Source: Ancylostoma caninum (taxonomy: Eukaryota > Nematoda > Chromadorea > Rhabditida > Ancylostomatidae). Taken from it: a stretch of 64,000 nucleotides of DNA. This document shows positions 10,145 to 19,534 of this stretch, piece after piece (within the stretch, counting starts at the first letter, position 1; each line of letters opens with the position of its first letter). The notes under the pieces are model-generated. The model saw nothing but the letters and a program-made list of their open reading frames with translations. It made no database searches and was not told the origin of the DNA. The translations under genes were made by a program, and so were the position numbers. The DNA lies in contig JBAJFG010000615.1 of assembly GCA_037903475.1 (NCBI GenBank), positions 892,501 to 956,500 of the forward strand. The letters run 5' to 3'.

Positions 10145-10399
10145 TGTAGCGTTGCCTATGCTGAATAGTAGCACTTGTCTGCCACGCGGGACTTGTATTA
10201 ACTTGTAAGGGCACACTTGTCCGCTAAGGTTTATTTCAACCGATCCCCCCATGGCGGGGGATACATCCTTATATACCACACTCATGAGTCATGAATCTCT
10301 TGATGAAAAACAAGATAACCGATTAAATATAACAACATAACAAAGCTAGAGTAGCATCATGATTCTATCTACATAGTCGATTTCGTCGACTTGTCGACA
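10145..10399 (-). repeat. BEL 3' LTR
   Basis: 255 bp, TGTCGACAAG..GCTACA when read on the sense strand. It contains a TATATAAGG box (10267-10275), a GC-rich hairpin ATCCCCC/GGGGGAT (10243-10262), an AATAAA signal (10230-10235) and five ACAAGT hexamers. Confidence 0.95.
10230..10235 (-). terminator. Polyadenylation signal AATAAA in the 3' LTR
   Basis: TTTATT on the plus strand reads AATAAA in the element's sense orientation. It lies about 35 bases after the TATA box, which leaves a short R region. Confidence 0.7.
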
Positions 10400-10411
10400 C
10401 TCCCGCCCACC
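10400..10411 (-). other. Polypurine tract of the BEL element
   Basis: The sense strand reads GGTGGGCGGGAG directly before the 3' LTR, the expected place for the plus-strand primer. The stop codon of the long ORF (10420-10422) lies just upstream. Confidence 0.75.
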
Positions 10412-10419
10412 GTAGATCT

Positions 10420-11901
10420 TCATCCATTCAGCTGCCTCCTGAGGTCCTCGATCCGGCGTCGTAGCGTGTTCCTTGCGTCCGGCACATTGCAAAGGGCGCG
10501 ATGGTGGCCTCCATCATCCGGCATTAAATCCTCAACTATGGTGCCTCGAATTCTTTCGCAGTACCAGCATCGTCTCGGTTTGAACTTGCACTTGTCAGGT
10601 GGGCAGTGGTCGAGACAATGTTTGCAGAGTCCTCCATGGCGTACGATATTGTACCGCTCATCGCCGTCTGTCACTTCTGGGCAAGAATCGGAATAATGTT
10701 GTCCAACTCTTCTGCAAAAGGCGCATTCCACAGAGCTGTCAACGCCTCGTGAGGATTCTCCAATTTTCCGGAATGGGAAATTTCGGAGGACATGTTCCAT
10801 CTGCAGTAGATCTTCGCGCCATCTTCTGCGTCTCCACGTTTCGTCGTTTATCTCTTCGTTGTTGTCGTGCGCATCGTCCTCATCGCTCGAAATGTTTTCT
10901 AAGACGAGATCGTGGTCTTCGTCCATCGACTCGTCTTCGCTATATGTTTTCACTTCGTCGATCATTTGCTCGAAGTAATCCGGGTCGGACATCGGTTCAT
11001 CCGGGTCTCTCCTCTGATTCTCATGATTGTAGTGATCTGCATCATGGTAGTAGTCGTCATACACTTGTTCGTGATTGGGAGAAACTTGTCGTAAGTGACA
11101 TTCCTCAGTTCCCCTTTCATAGTCAGAGCGCTCTTGTTGTCCACCGTGATGTTGCTCATACTTGTTGTCACAGTCGCTGTAGACTTGTTGCACGCGTCGT
11201 TCTTCGCATTCTACTTGTACTTGTAGGCCAGTCAGCTGCATCCGTTTTGATGTCGTGGTGTTTTCCTTCGTGTCGGTCATTTGCTTATACTCATACTTGT
11301 TGTCCGTTTCCTTCGCCTGTGCTTTGGATTCCAGTTCTCGAACTTGTAGTGTTAGTGCGTGAATGTCCTGCTGTTGTTCTTGCAGCCTGTTTTGTAATGT
11401 ATGTGCCACTCTCTTGTAGAGTTCCGTCTTGTCGTGGACTTTTGCTTCGTAGACGTACTTTTCTGCCTTTTGCAGTTCAATCTCTATTTCTTTAATAAGC
11501 GTAGAAAGGCGTTTCGCTTCCTCGTTGGCCACAGACATGACTTCGGGAATATCAGCCGTTTTTTGCTGAACCTGGCTCCACTCCGAGAGTCGGACGGGGT
11601 CAACTTGTGCTGCATACCACTTGTTTGTTAGGAGATAACTTGATGCTAATCTCACTATCTTTTCTTTTGCAACACTTGCGGCTCTCAGTATCCGATTGAC
11701 AACGATAACTTGTTCTTCTGGAGTTCCGAATGTGAAAGCTGGGTCTCCCTTCATGTGTGCCCAATCTACACGAATAGTTGCCGCGGTGTCGACTTGTCGG
11801 TGGAGGCCGTCTAGCGTTAACGTCAAATTGTTTTCCAGGCAACTTGTTGTTGGCTTCTTTCCATTCATGAAGATCGATAGGTTGGCGAGATCCTCGTCCA
11901 T
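10420..11901 (-). CDS. ORF3 of the BEL element: coiled coil, acidic tract, zinc array
   Basis: It starts at the ATG at 11901, 17 bases after the acceptor TATTTTTTAG (AG at 11919-11918), in the same frame as the long ORF (residues 2531-3023, 493 aa). A Glu/Lys/Gln-rich segment at about 2625-2720 looks like a coiled coil. An Asp/Glu/His-rich stretch follows. The end (2923 to about 3000) is a Cys/His array with CAFC, SDSC, LCKHCL, CWYC and HHRALC. This spacing resembles BEL Gag zinc fingers and closely matches the ORF3 of the gypsy-type element at 43129-43826. Nucleic-acid binding is likely from the array; the actual role is unknown. I know of no standard retroviral gene at this position. Confidence 0.8.
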   Translation of the reverse strand: MDEDLANLSIFMNGKKPTTSCLENNLTLTLDGLHRQVDTAATIRVDWAHMKGDPAFTFGTPEEQVIVVNRILRAASVAKEKIVRLASSYLLTNKWYAAQVDPVRLSEWSQVQQKTADIPEVMSVANEEAKRLSTLIKEIEIELQKAEKYVYEAKVHDKTELYKRVAHTLQNRLQEQQQDIHALTLQVRELESKAQAKETDNKYEYKQMTDTKENTTTSKRMQLTGLQVQVECEERRVQQVYSDCDNKYEQHHGGQQERSDYERGTEECHLRQVSPNHEQVYDDYYHDADHYNHENQRRDPDEPMSDPDYFEQMIDEVKTYSEDESMDEDHDLVLENISSDEDDAHDNNEEINDETWRRRRWREDLLQMEHVLRNFPFRKIGESSRGVDSSVECAFCRRVGQHYSDSCPEVTDGDERYNIVRHGGLCKHCLDHCPPDKCKFKPRRCWYCERIRGTIVEDLMPDDGGHHRALCNVPDARNTLRRRIEDLRRQLNG

Positions 11902-14900
11902 TTCGCTGATTGTGATGCTAAAAAATAGAATTATAGGCAATGGTGAAATTGGTTGTGATGTTGTTGTCGAAAGTGTTGATGAAATACAAATGAAAATGTG
12001 TAGATAATCTAATCTTACTAATAAGTGATGGAGCTTAATGGGATTTCGAGTGTGGCTTTGACTCACTCCTACCCCGAAACAACATATGGCCCTCAACAGT
12101 AAGCGATAGCATGTTCGAATTAGCCGTATTATGAGCCCGATTGCGCTCCTGATTATCCGAAAGCCAAAGGTTGGCAAATAGAGATACGTCAGAATAAGGA
12201 CTACGACTAAAGTGATCAGGCATGCGATTAGGGTCTTGTACCATTGTAGGAAAATATCTACAATATGCCAAATATCGGGCCATTGCATATCGAAGTCAGT
12301 AGTAGGGTTGCCTTGAAGCCACTTGTATAGTAGGTTGCTAGCGGTATGGGTGAACTTAAGTATGCCTGCAACTTCGAAACTTGTGGTTACCGTTCCACAA
12401 GATACTTTGCATGTTTCGTGTATGCGTGCTTCACTAAAGCTGAAGTGAAGCACTGATCTTACACCTTTTTGGTCACAGGGTATTGTGAAACTTGTAGTGG
12501 AACATTCTATTTCAGCCTGAGTACGCTTAGACGAGATGCAGTTAACTTGTGCCTGAGCTCCTTTCGCGCATCGATAGCATCCGCTGAGAACTGTATTGTC
12601 AATTGTGCAAATAGCACTGTCAACAATAATGTCCGTTCTCAAGTTGTCTTGGATGTTTAGTATGATCTCAGCAGTAATCATATTTTGGATCGTTGCTCGA
12701 ACTTGTCCGTGGTTAGTTCTAGCAAAGGAGACCGCGGGTTGTACAATTGGGAGCATATGCTGTACATTGTTGAACCAAGCGGAAATGTTTGCTTCCCTAC
12801 ACTTGCAATTAGCCTGAGTTTCCGCAGGATAGCAGGTGCAGTCTTCAACCACTGTGCAGGTCAGGGTCTCTGCGGCAAACTTGTTGGGACACTGGAGAGG
12901 TGGTGTCATGTGAGAGTCCCAAATTGCTGTGTTATTTCCGTCGGTTATGAAGTGAGTGTTCAGTAGTGGAGTCGGAGGAACTGTAACGGAGCTCAGAGTG
13001 AATGTAAACGAATTCCAGGCGACTGGAATGTTCGGTTGCATATGAGCTATATAGGTTCGAGTCTTCCCTTGAATGGCATCGAAGTGTTTGATTTCCACTT
13101 TTGCTGCTTCTGACCAGCGGGTGCAGTGGAATATTTCGTACACTTGTGATGACGTTGGAGTCAGATAGATTCGATAGAACAGACATCCCGAGCTCCAATA
13201 AAAACAGTCGCAACCTGGCCCACCACAGGATTCTACACACGCTGTTGTTCCAGGATACTTGTTACCGCGTTCTAGTTCCGGCAGTAAACTTGTAGAGTTT
13301 ATTGAAGCACACTTTTTTCCTTTACATGATCCAGTGTGTGGACATCGTTTACTGTCCACAACGTGATAACCAGCGTCACGTGTAAATAGTGAAGTTTCGG
13401 GCTCGCAGATGAGCGCAAGCGATTTCCACTGAATCCGGATTTCATGTAGAGAAGTCTCGTTACGCAGTAGCTTGAAGCATGCTTCCCGTTTAAAAGGATT
13501 AATCTTCAAGACCTCAGAGAGCTGCACTTTGCAGAGCTGGCCCTCATTGGATTGGGAGCAAATTGTAGAGACGTGAGAGAATAAGTTTACTTTTTGGCAC
13601 GTTTGTACATCTCTCACCAAACATACCATGCAGATTAGGGCTAAGAGTTCCACTAGATCAACAGGACGTTGGCGATCTCTTCTCCGCCGTCTCAGCACTC
13701 GAGCCATGCTCATGATCAATCTGCGAATGCAGCCCCACACGAAACTTGTGAAGATTCGTAAGGGGGTACCGAGTGTAAGAGGTATGTATAGAAATACATA
13801 GCATCCCGTGATGACAAAGTAGAGAAGAACGGTTGTGGCGAGTATAGCTTTGAACGGCCAGCATTCTGGATTCAAGATTACTGCAGAACAGAAGGTACAG
13901 TCTATGTGTTCACAGAATGGTGCAGGTGGACACGTAGTCTCGATCGTGTTCACCGACTCATCGTTGATGAACTTCCATTGAACTCGGTGTTCATGCAACA
14001 CAACTTGTGAGGGAAACATTACGGTTTCCTTGACTTGAGGAGTGTCATATACCAGACAGAATTCTTCTGCGCATACCTCGTAAGGGGCTTGCTTTGTTGA
14101 AATAAGGTTCACACCACCTTCAATGCATCGTATACTTCTGGTTTGGGAATGGTTTCCCAAATGCAGTGATGGAATTAAGGGGACGGTTTGGGATGATTCT
14201 CCCATTATCACCATGGTTAGAAGGACCGTGAGGATCAGTGGAACATTGGTCATCTGTAAAAGAGTGAGGAAATCTTTGTAATTGACTTGTCTCCTTGATC
14301 GAAGATTGTATCGACTTGTTCGTTGTCCATTGTTTATCGATTGTTCCACGTCACTCGCGCCTTCAGTCGGAATAGCGGGAATATTTCCCGAAGTTGTGGA
14401 CTTGTCTCGTGATAGCGATTCGTCCTTTCTGCTGTTGCAATGCTGTCCATCATCAAGTTCCATGGGAACAAGAAGGTTCACTGGTCTCCGTATCTGTCGG
14501 CGTGATGGTAGCACAATGATTGCTTCGCGTACGATTCCTTCCGAGTTTGGCACCAGTTCTTGTATTCTACCCATTTTCCACGATTGTCGAGGTTGTATCG
14601 GCTCGCTTATTAGGACAATATCATCTTTCTTAGGGAAGTTTTTTGAGCTTCTTCCTTTTCCGACTTCACGCTGATGTTTTTCGCGCAAGGATGCCAAGTA
14701 CTGTGTCTTCCATGTCCTCCAGAATCTTTCTGTGAACTGGCATGAGGATTGCAGAGCCTGAATTGCTTGCTGCTTAGTCTTGATGAAAACTTGTTCATCG
14801 GGTGGGAGATACAGCGGATCCTCTTTGTCTTCGCTCAGCTCATCCAGTGGGTAGGGAACTTCAAACTCATTTTGAAGGAAGTCGATAGGTCTCAATACTT

Positions 14901-17900
14901 GTTCTCCAATTGTGTTTGATTCCACATAGAGTAGAGGTCTGGTGTTAAGAAGTGACTCTATCTCTACTAGCACTGTCGACAATTGCTCGAATGTCAGTTT
15001 TGCAGTTCCTACTGTCTTGTATAAGGAATGCTTCACTGATTTTATCAACCTTTCGTAGAAGCCTCCTTGCCATGGAGCAAATGGAGTGATGTGTTTCCAT
15101 TCGATTTCTCTGCTGCTTACCGCCCTTTGTACTGTCGGATCGTTCCGAATAGCTTGCAAACATTCCTTGAGAATCGTTTCTCCCAGCGCAAACGTTGGAG
15201 CATTGTCACTTATGATAGAGTTCGGTAAGCCGCGTCGTCCAAAAAATCGGCGAAGCATCATAAGGAAAGCTGCGGTCGTAAGATCAGATACCACGTCGAG
15301 ATGTATTAGTCGAGTTGCCATACATGTTATGATGCTGCCGTAGCACTTGCTATCGGTGCCATCTGGCTGGCTAATAGAGAGTGGTCCAAAGTAGTCCAAT
15401 CCGACGTGCGCAAAGGGACGCGATCGTAGTACTCTTCTTTCCGGCAAATCACCTTGTTCGGGATATCTGTATGGGAGATTATTAAATCTCTGACATAGCA
15501 TACAGCGGCGAATAGTTCGCGTTACTTGTGCGCGTAGCTTGGGAATCCAGACTTGCTCTCGGACAATTGACATAGTGTGGCCGATTCCGGGATGCCCTTT
15601 TTCATGACAATCTTGTATTATTGCCTGCGAGAGCCATGAATTCTGCAGAACAATCATAGGGTTCTTAGATTCAGCAGACAGTTCGCTGCGTCCCAGACGT
15701 CCGTAACAACGTAGCAAACCATTCTGATCCTGCTTGATGTTAAGATGCTTCAGAGACTGAAGTAAGGGAGGAGTGATAGTCGTCAACTGATGTTGTTTGA
15801 CGAGTATTTTACCGGCTATGGCGATTTCAGTGCCAGAAATCTTTGCCAGGTTGTTTTCCATTACTCCTTCCAAAAGCGAGGAAAGCTTGATGGAATGCTG
15901 CGTTCTTGCATTGACTCGGCATACCAGAATTCTGATAAAACGCAGAATTCTTGCTACAATTCGCTTGACATTCCGGAGTGAGTATTTTTCCAAGGGATGG
16001 AAGAAGTTTAGCTCATCTTTTCTAGCTAGTAGAACTTGCTGCTCTTTTTGGGGAGACTCTAAGCCTTCTGTCCCTTCTCTAGGGTCACTTGTTTCGCTTG
16101 TCTCTTTTTCAGAGTTCTCATCGTGGTCAAATTCGTGAAAAGTGGTTGACCATGTCTCGGGAGGGTTGCGAATATGGGCTGGCCCAGTCCACCAAAAATG
16201 GTTCACTAGTTCCTGTTTATTGAGACCGCGGGTCGCACAATCTGCCGCATTATGCTGCGATGAGATATGACCGAAAATGATCCGGTGACCCGAAACTTGT
16301 AAGTGCTGGGTAATTCTACCGATTTCCATAAGTCGGTTGAATATCCTTACCCCAACATTGTTCAGCGGTTTACGTTTTATCCAACTAAGTACAATTTCTG
16401 AATCCAGGAGAATATAGACATGTGGGATGCGTAGAACTGCACGAAGTTGGTATAAAACTGCATTCGTTAGACGAAGGGCTAAAGTTGCAGCATCCAATTC
16501 CAATTTCATCTTGAGATCATTGAACACTTGTTTCGTTTTGGAGTAGACGTATAGTGATTCCTCAGGAGTATCCACAGTCAATATAAGGTTGTCCACATAT
16601 AGGTTTTCCTTTATCTCAGACACGAGCTGAGGGTCTTCTTTATATTGGTCGAGATGGAAATGTATTGTTCCAGCCAGCAGAAATGGGGAAGTATTCAGAC
16701 CAAATGTCACTCTTGTAAACCGCAGGACTTTGATATTATCGGCTGTTGGCGGTAACTTGTGGTTATGTAGCCAGAGACATCTTGTATAATCTCGATCGTT
16801 TTCATGTAGACGAACTTGTAAGAAAGCCTTCTCGACGTCTGAAGTGATTGCTATTTTCCCAATTCGGAACCGGAGTAAAACTCCGAATAACTGTGGGAGG
16901 ATCACTGGCCCGCGGTGGAGGACGTCGTTCAGTGATGGACAACCCTTGTAGTGTGCGGAAGCATCGTAAACTACTCGGAGTTTGGTCGTTGTTTTATGAG
17001 GTGTTAGTACTGCTTGATGGGGAATGTAATGTACCCTGGATACTTGGGATAAGCTATCATCAGGAACTTCCTCAAGAATATGTTGCCGGAGCTGATCTGC
17101 AAACACCTCATTGTATTTTTCGAGTAAGTCTTCGTCCTTCTGTAGTGAGTTCCATACACTACTCAGTCGACTTTGCGCGATAGCTCGATTGTCAGGCAGT
17201 GAAGCGTTCACTTCTTTCCACGGTAAACGAACGTAATAACCATCGCTACGCTTTTCAATTGTTCGGTTGAAAGCTTCCCAAACTTGTTGATCCGTTCTTA
17301 TTTTTTCTTCTCTCTCTGAAGTTGAAAACTCTTCGGTTCCGGCAGATTGTAGCTTCCAATACTTCTCCCAATCATTATCGTCCAATGATTCATCAGGAAG
17401 CGAAACTGTGTTGACCTGACCTTCCAAAGTCCAGTAACCGTCCCACTTGTCTATCTCATCCTCTTGGATCTCTATGTGAGGAGACTTGTTCACTTGTCCC
17501 GTAATCAGGTATCCTAGTCGTGTAGGTAGCAGATGTAATCCTGAAGGAAGTTGCAGGTGTGGTTCGTTCTGTCGTAATAACGTCCACAACTGGTCAGAGC
17601 CGAGTAGAATAGAGGGTTTTATTGTCGACTTGTTACTGCTGAAATTGATTGGTAAGTTCTTTCGACGAAGAAAGACTAAATCTTCCTCACAGACAGGAGC
17701 GGTTAGGAATGGCTTCGTCAAGATGTCATGTGTAAATAGCACTAGAGATAATGGACGTCCTTCAGCGTCCCACACTTCGAGTGGGACTTTGCGAGAATGT
17801 TTCTCTTGTACCTTGTCCGACCCAAAAGTGTGAAGGCGTAACCTTGCTTCCTTCAGTGTAGGGAGTTGTAATTCTTGTGCCAGTGTAGTATCGATGAAGG

Positions 17901-19491
17901 AAATTTCTGCTCCAGTGTCTAGTAGAACATCAACCTTTCTAAGCTCTTTTGTGGCTGGATTCATCACTGTCAGTTCTCCTGTGGGTAGAAAGGTTCCTTG
18001 CCTCCTCTGGGGGTGTTTCTCTGATTGCACTTCTAGGATGGTCTTTTCTTCTGGTGATGCAGTGTCTTGTTTGTCATGGCCGAGTTGATTCACTTTCACA
18101 GAAGATTTGAAAAGCTTCGGTTCCTTTCCTCCGTTTGAGGTCCCTTTGACTTTCTTCTTGTGGTCAAATTCCTTTTTCGGGGTGTTATTCCATTCTTTAG
18201 AACCTGATTGGAAGCAACAGGATGTATGATGTCGCTTCTGGCACTTGAAACATGGGCGTCCTTGACACTCCGATGTAATGTGCTGCGGAGAAGCGCATAT
18301 TAAGCACAACTTGTGGTCCCTGAGATATTGAGATCGCTCTTGGGGCGTTCGATACTTGTCGCATGCGAAGGATTTATGTTTGCCTTCGCAATACATGCAA
18401 GAGGGGACGGAAATGCTGACTTGTCTTGATTTGTTATCAAAACGAGTACTTGTCGGTAGTGATGAGCGATCACTTCCTCCAGTGTAAAGTGTGACCATTT
18501 CTTCGTTAGAGATGATTTCCTCTAGGAGCTGGAAAAGCACCTTTATAGTGAACGTGCTTTCCGTGGTGACCGTTTGTTTCTTAGCGAGGACTTTGCGCTG
18601 AATACCATTAGGGAACTTAGATAATATTCGCCTGATCAGCCATTGGCTATTCACGTTCTCGCCTTTTTGCTCTAGTTGCGTTACGACCACTTGTATTTGC
18701 TCAAAGAGCTTCCTTTGGTCGCTTATGGCGGGTGAGCGAAGCGAGCAGCTGTCCAGTCTGTCAATGAGGCGGAAGACTAATTCCTCAGAATCCCCGTACT
18801 TGTGTTTTAGGAAATCTAACACTTTTGGGTAATTCTCTTTAGTAACTTGGAATTTCTTCACAGACTCCAAAGCTTCGCCTTTGAGTGCATTCAAAAGGTA
18901 ATTGAACTTGTGGAGTTCAGACAGACTCTGGGAGTGTACATTGGAATGAAACAGCTCCCAAAAGTTGTCCCATTCCCACACATTGCCGCTGAACTTAGGT
19001 ATTGGGAGTGTAGGTAGCTCAAGCGGTCTCACTGTGGGATTTGCCAATGGAGGTTCGCTTTGAATACTTGTATCAGGCGCTCTAGTGATGCCTTGGGGGG
19101 CGAACAAGCGCGGTGTGAGAGACTTGAATGCGCGAATACGTGCTTGGAGCAGCAGATTATAGTCAAATGCGGAAGTGAGAATTTCTTCTGCCTTGGAGGA
19201 ATACTTTTCAAAGTCTTCCTCTTCTTTAGGTAGTGGAGTTACTAACGCCGCTAAATCAACAGCGTAATCTTGTAACAGCTGTTGAATCTTAGAGGTTGCA
19301 GCTTCAATTACCCCTAATGCTTCTTCTAAGCGCTGTCGGCTGTCCCGTATGAATGTGGGGGAGAGTTCCTCATCTACAGATGCAATATTTAGAGTCTCTA
19401 ACTTGTCAGTCTTGAAACGCATCAGTGCTATTTCAAGTTTCTTGCAGTAGTGCGTAAGTAACCTCTTAGGAGTCGCAAATTGACACGACAT
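10420..19491 (-). CDS. BEL/Pao Gag-Pol-Env-ORF3 continuous frame (3,023 aa)
   Basis: Domains by residue: Gag with a capsid-like region near 163-240; a BEL Gag Cys/His array 365-426; protease with DTGA at 525-528; RT from about 820 with YDAS near 843 and YVDN at 965-968; an RNase H remnant from 997; integrase with an HHCC zinc finger starting at H1296 and catalytic D1366, D1429 and E1480; then a BEL-type C-terminal region to about 1690. Env begins at 1747 and ORF3 at 2531, both behind splice acceptors. Between YVDN and the LEL of RNase H there are about 30 residues where BEL elements normally have roughly 200 or more. The thumb/connection and the first RNase H Asp are therefore missing, in frame. 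Otherwise I see no stop or frameshift. The start ATG at 19491 is the first in this frame after the leader. ACAAGT hexamers run through it in all reading frames. Confidence 0.93.
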   Translation of the reverse strand: MSCQFATPKRLLTHYCKKLEIALMRFKTDKLETLNIASVDEELSPTFIRDSRQRLEEALGVIEAATSKIQQLLQDYAVDLAALVTPLPKEEEDFEKYSSKAEEILTSAFDYNLLLQARIRAFKSLTPRLFAPQGITRAPDTSIQSEPPLANPTVRPLELPTLPIPKFSGNVWEWDNFWELFHSNVHSQSLSELHKFNYLLNALKGEALESVKKFQVTKENYPKVLDFLKHKYGDSEELVFRLIDRLDSCSLRSPAISDQRKLFEQIQVVVTQLEQKGENVNSQWLIRRILSKFPNGIQRKVLAKKQTVTTESTFTIKVLFQLLEEIISNEEMVTLYTGGSDRSSLPTSTRFDNKSRQVSISVPSCMYCEGKHKSFACDKYRTPQERSQYLRDHKLCLICASPQHITSECQGRPCFKCQKRHHTSCCFQSGSKEWNNTPKKEFDHKKKVKGTSNGGKEPKLFKSSVKVNQLGHDKQDTASPEEKTILEVQSEKHPQRRQGTFLPTGELTVMNPATKELRKVDVLLDTGAEISFIDTTLAQELQLPTLKEARLRLHTFGSDKVQEKHSRKVPLEVWDAEGRPLSLVLFTHDILTKPFLTAPVCEEDLVFLRRKNLPINFSSNKSTIKPSILLGSDQLWTLLRQNEPHLQLPSGLHLLPTRLGYLITGQVNKSPHIEIQEDEIDKWDGYWTLEGQVNTVSLPDESLDDNDWEKYWKLQSAGTEEFSTSEREEKIRTDQQVWEAFNRTIEKRSDGYYVRLPWKEVNASLPDNRAIAQSRLSSVWNSLQKDEDLLEKYNEVFADQLRQHILEEVPDDSLSQVSRVHYIPHQAVLTPHKTTTKLRVVYDASAHYKGCPSLNDVLHRGPVILPQLFGVLLRFRIGKIAITSDVEKAFLQVRLHENDRDYTRCLWLHNHKLPPTADNIKVLRFTRVTFGLNTSPFLLAGTIHFHLDQYKEDPQLVSEIKENLYVDNLILTVDTPEESLYVYSKTKQVFNDLKMKLELDAATLALRLTNAVLYQLRAVLRIPHVYILLDSEIVLSWIKRKPLNNVGVRIFNRLMEIGRITQHLQVSGHRIIFGHISSQHNAADCATRGLNKQELVNHFWWTGPAHIRNPPETWSTTFHEFDHDENSEKETSETSDPREGTEGLESPQKEQQVLLARKDELNFFHPLEKYSLRNVKRIVARILRFIRILVCRVNARTQHSIKLSSLLEGVMENNLAKISGTEIAIAGKILVKQHQLTTITPPLLQSLKHLNIKQDQNGLLRCYGRLGRSELSAESKNPMIVLQNSWLSQAIIQDCHEKGHPGIGHTMSIVREQVWIPKLRAQVTRTIRRCMLCQRFNNLPYRYPEQGDLPERRVLRSRPFAHVGLDYFGPLSISQPDGTDSKCYGSIITCMATRLIHLDVVSDLTTAAFLMMLRRFFGRRGLPNSIISDNAPTFALGETILKECLQAIRNDPTVQRAVSSREIEWKHITPFAPWQGGFYERLIKSVKHSLYKTVGTAKLTFEQLSTVLVEIESLLNTRPLLYVESNTIGEQVLRPIDFLQNEFEVPYPLDELSEDKEDPLYLPPDEQVFIKTKQQAIQALQSSCQFTERFWRTWKTQYLASLREKHQREVGKGRSSKNFPKKDDIVLISEPIQPRQSWKMGRIQELVPNSEGIVREAIIVLPSRRQIRRPVNLLVPMELDDGQHCNSRKDESLSRDKSTTSGNIPAIPTEGASDVEQSINNGQRTSRYNLRSRRQVNYKDFLTLLQMTNVPLILTVLLTMVIMGESSQTVPLIPSLHLGNHSQTRSIRCIEGGVNLISTKQAPYEVCAEEFCLVYDTPQVKETVMFPSQVVLHEHRVQWKFINDESVNTIETTCPPAPFCEHIDCTFCSAVILNPECWPFKAILATTVLLYFVITGCYVFLYIPLTLGTPLRIFTSFVWGCIRRLIMSMARVLRRRRRDRQRPVDLVELLALICMVCLVRDVQTCQKVNLFSHVSTICSQSNEGQLCKVQLSEVLKINPFKREACFKLLRNETSLHEIRIQWKSLALICEPETSLFTRDAGYHVVDSKRCPHTGSCKGKKCASINSTSLLPELERGNKYPGTTACVESCGGPGCDCFYWSSGCLFYRIYLTPTSSQVYEIFHCTRWSEAAKVEIKHFDAIQGKTRTYIAHMQPNIPVAWNSFTFTLSSVTVPPTPLLNTHFITDGNNTAIWDSHMTPPLQCPNKFAAETLTCTVVEDCTCYPAETQANCKCREANISAWFNNVQHMLPIVQPAVSFARTNHGQVRATIQNMITAEIILNIQDNLRTDIIVDSAICTIDNTVLSGCYRCAKGAQAQVNCISSKRTQAEIECSTTSFTIPCDQKGVRSVLHFSFSEARIHETCKVSCGTVTTSFEVAGILKFTHTASNLLYKWLQGNPTTDFDMQWPDIWHIVDIFLQWYKTLIACLITLVVVLILTYLYLPTFGFRIIRSAIGLIIRLIRTCYRLLLRAICCFGVGVSQSHTRNPIKLHHLLVRLDYLHIFICISSTLSTTTSQPISPLPIILFFSITISEMDEDLANLSIFMNGKKPTTSCLENNLTLTLDGLHRQVDTAATIRVDWAHMKGDPAFTFGTPEEQVIVVNRILRAASVAKEKIVRLASSYLLTNKWYAAQVDPVRLSEWSQVQQKTADIPEVMSVANEEAKRLSTLIKEIEIELQKAEKYVYEAKVHDKTELYKRVAHTLQNRLQEQQQDIHALTLQVRELESKAQAKETDNKYEYKQMTDTKENTTTSKRMQLTGLQVQVECEERRVQQVYSDCDNKYEQHHGGQQERSDYERGTEECHLRQVSPNHEQVYDDYYHDADHYNHENQRRDPDEPMSDPDYFEQMIDEVKTYSEDESMDEDHDLVLENISSDEDDAHDNNEEINDETWRRRRWREDLLQMEHVLRNFPFRKIGESSRGVDSSVECAFCRRVGQHYSDSCPEVTDGDERYNIVRHGGLCKHCLDHCPPDKCKFKPRRCWYCERIRGTIVEDLMPDDGGHHRALCNVPDARNTLRRRIEDLRRQLNG
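11918..12018 (-). promoter_or_regulatory. Potential 101-nt intron between Env and ORF3
   Basis: Donor TTATTA/GTAAGATTAG (GT at 12018-12017) and acceptor CTATTTTTTAG (AG at 11919-11918) are both strong nematode-type signals. The AT-rich stretch between them translates as a low-quality peptide within the long ORF, as an intron would. Its length is not a multiple of three, so removing it would change frame after Env and end Env near 11600. The acceptor probably also serves a leader-to-ORF3 splice. Confidence 0.6.
12019..14253 (-). CDS. Env-like glycoprotein with phlebovirus G2-type fusion protein
   Basis: The ATG at 14253 follows directly the acceptor CACTCTTTTACAG (AG at 14255-14254), as expected for a spliced env message. 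Residues 1747-1768 of the long frame look like a signal peptide. A hydrophobic segment at about 1882-1903 and an Arg-rich stretch separate an N-terminal part from a second signal-like segment near 1940-1960. The Cys-rich second part contains a GCDCFYWSSGCLFYR-like block (2093-2107), which I recognise from nematode BEL Env and phlebovirus Gc-type (class II) glycoproteins. A C-terminal membrane anchor lies at about 2420-2440. The role would be membrane fusion. In nematode BEL elements such an Env is known; here it has no stop before ORF3. Confidence 0.8.
14254..14266 (-). promoter_or_regulatory. 3' splice acceptor immediately before env ATG
   Basis: The sense strand reads CACTCTTTTACAG followed at once by ATGACC. 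It is the likely partner of the leader donor at 19531. Confidence 0.7.
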
Positions 19492-19529
19492 GATGCTTAA
19501 AGGTTTTACTTGTTCCTACCCAACTTGTT

Positions 19530-19534
19530 ACCTC
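19530..19534 (-). promoter_or_regulatory. Leader 5' splice donor
   Basis: The sense strand reads CTGTGAG/GTAACAAGT, with GT at 19531-19530, upstream of the gag start. It fits splicing to the env (14254) and ORF3 (11918) acceptors, and an ACAAGT hexamer overlaps the donor. Confidence 0.55.

Noticed and set aside
9875..10285. Minus-strand frames rich in Cys/Val through the CA repeat
   Set aside because: Translation of a CA/GT dinucleotide repeat plus part of the LTR.
10599..11495. 298-codon plus-strand ORF
   Set aside because: Antisense shadow of the BEL ORF3; no domain, and the other strand has clear motifs.
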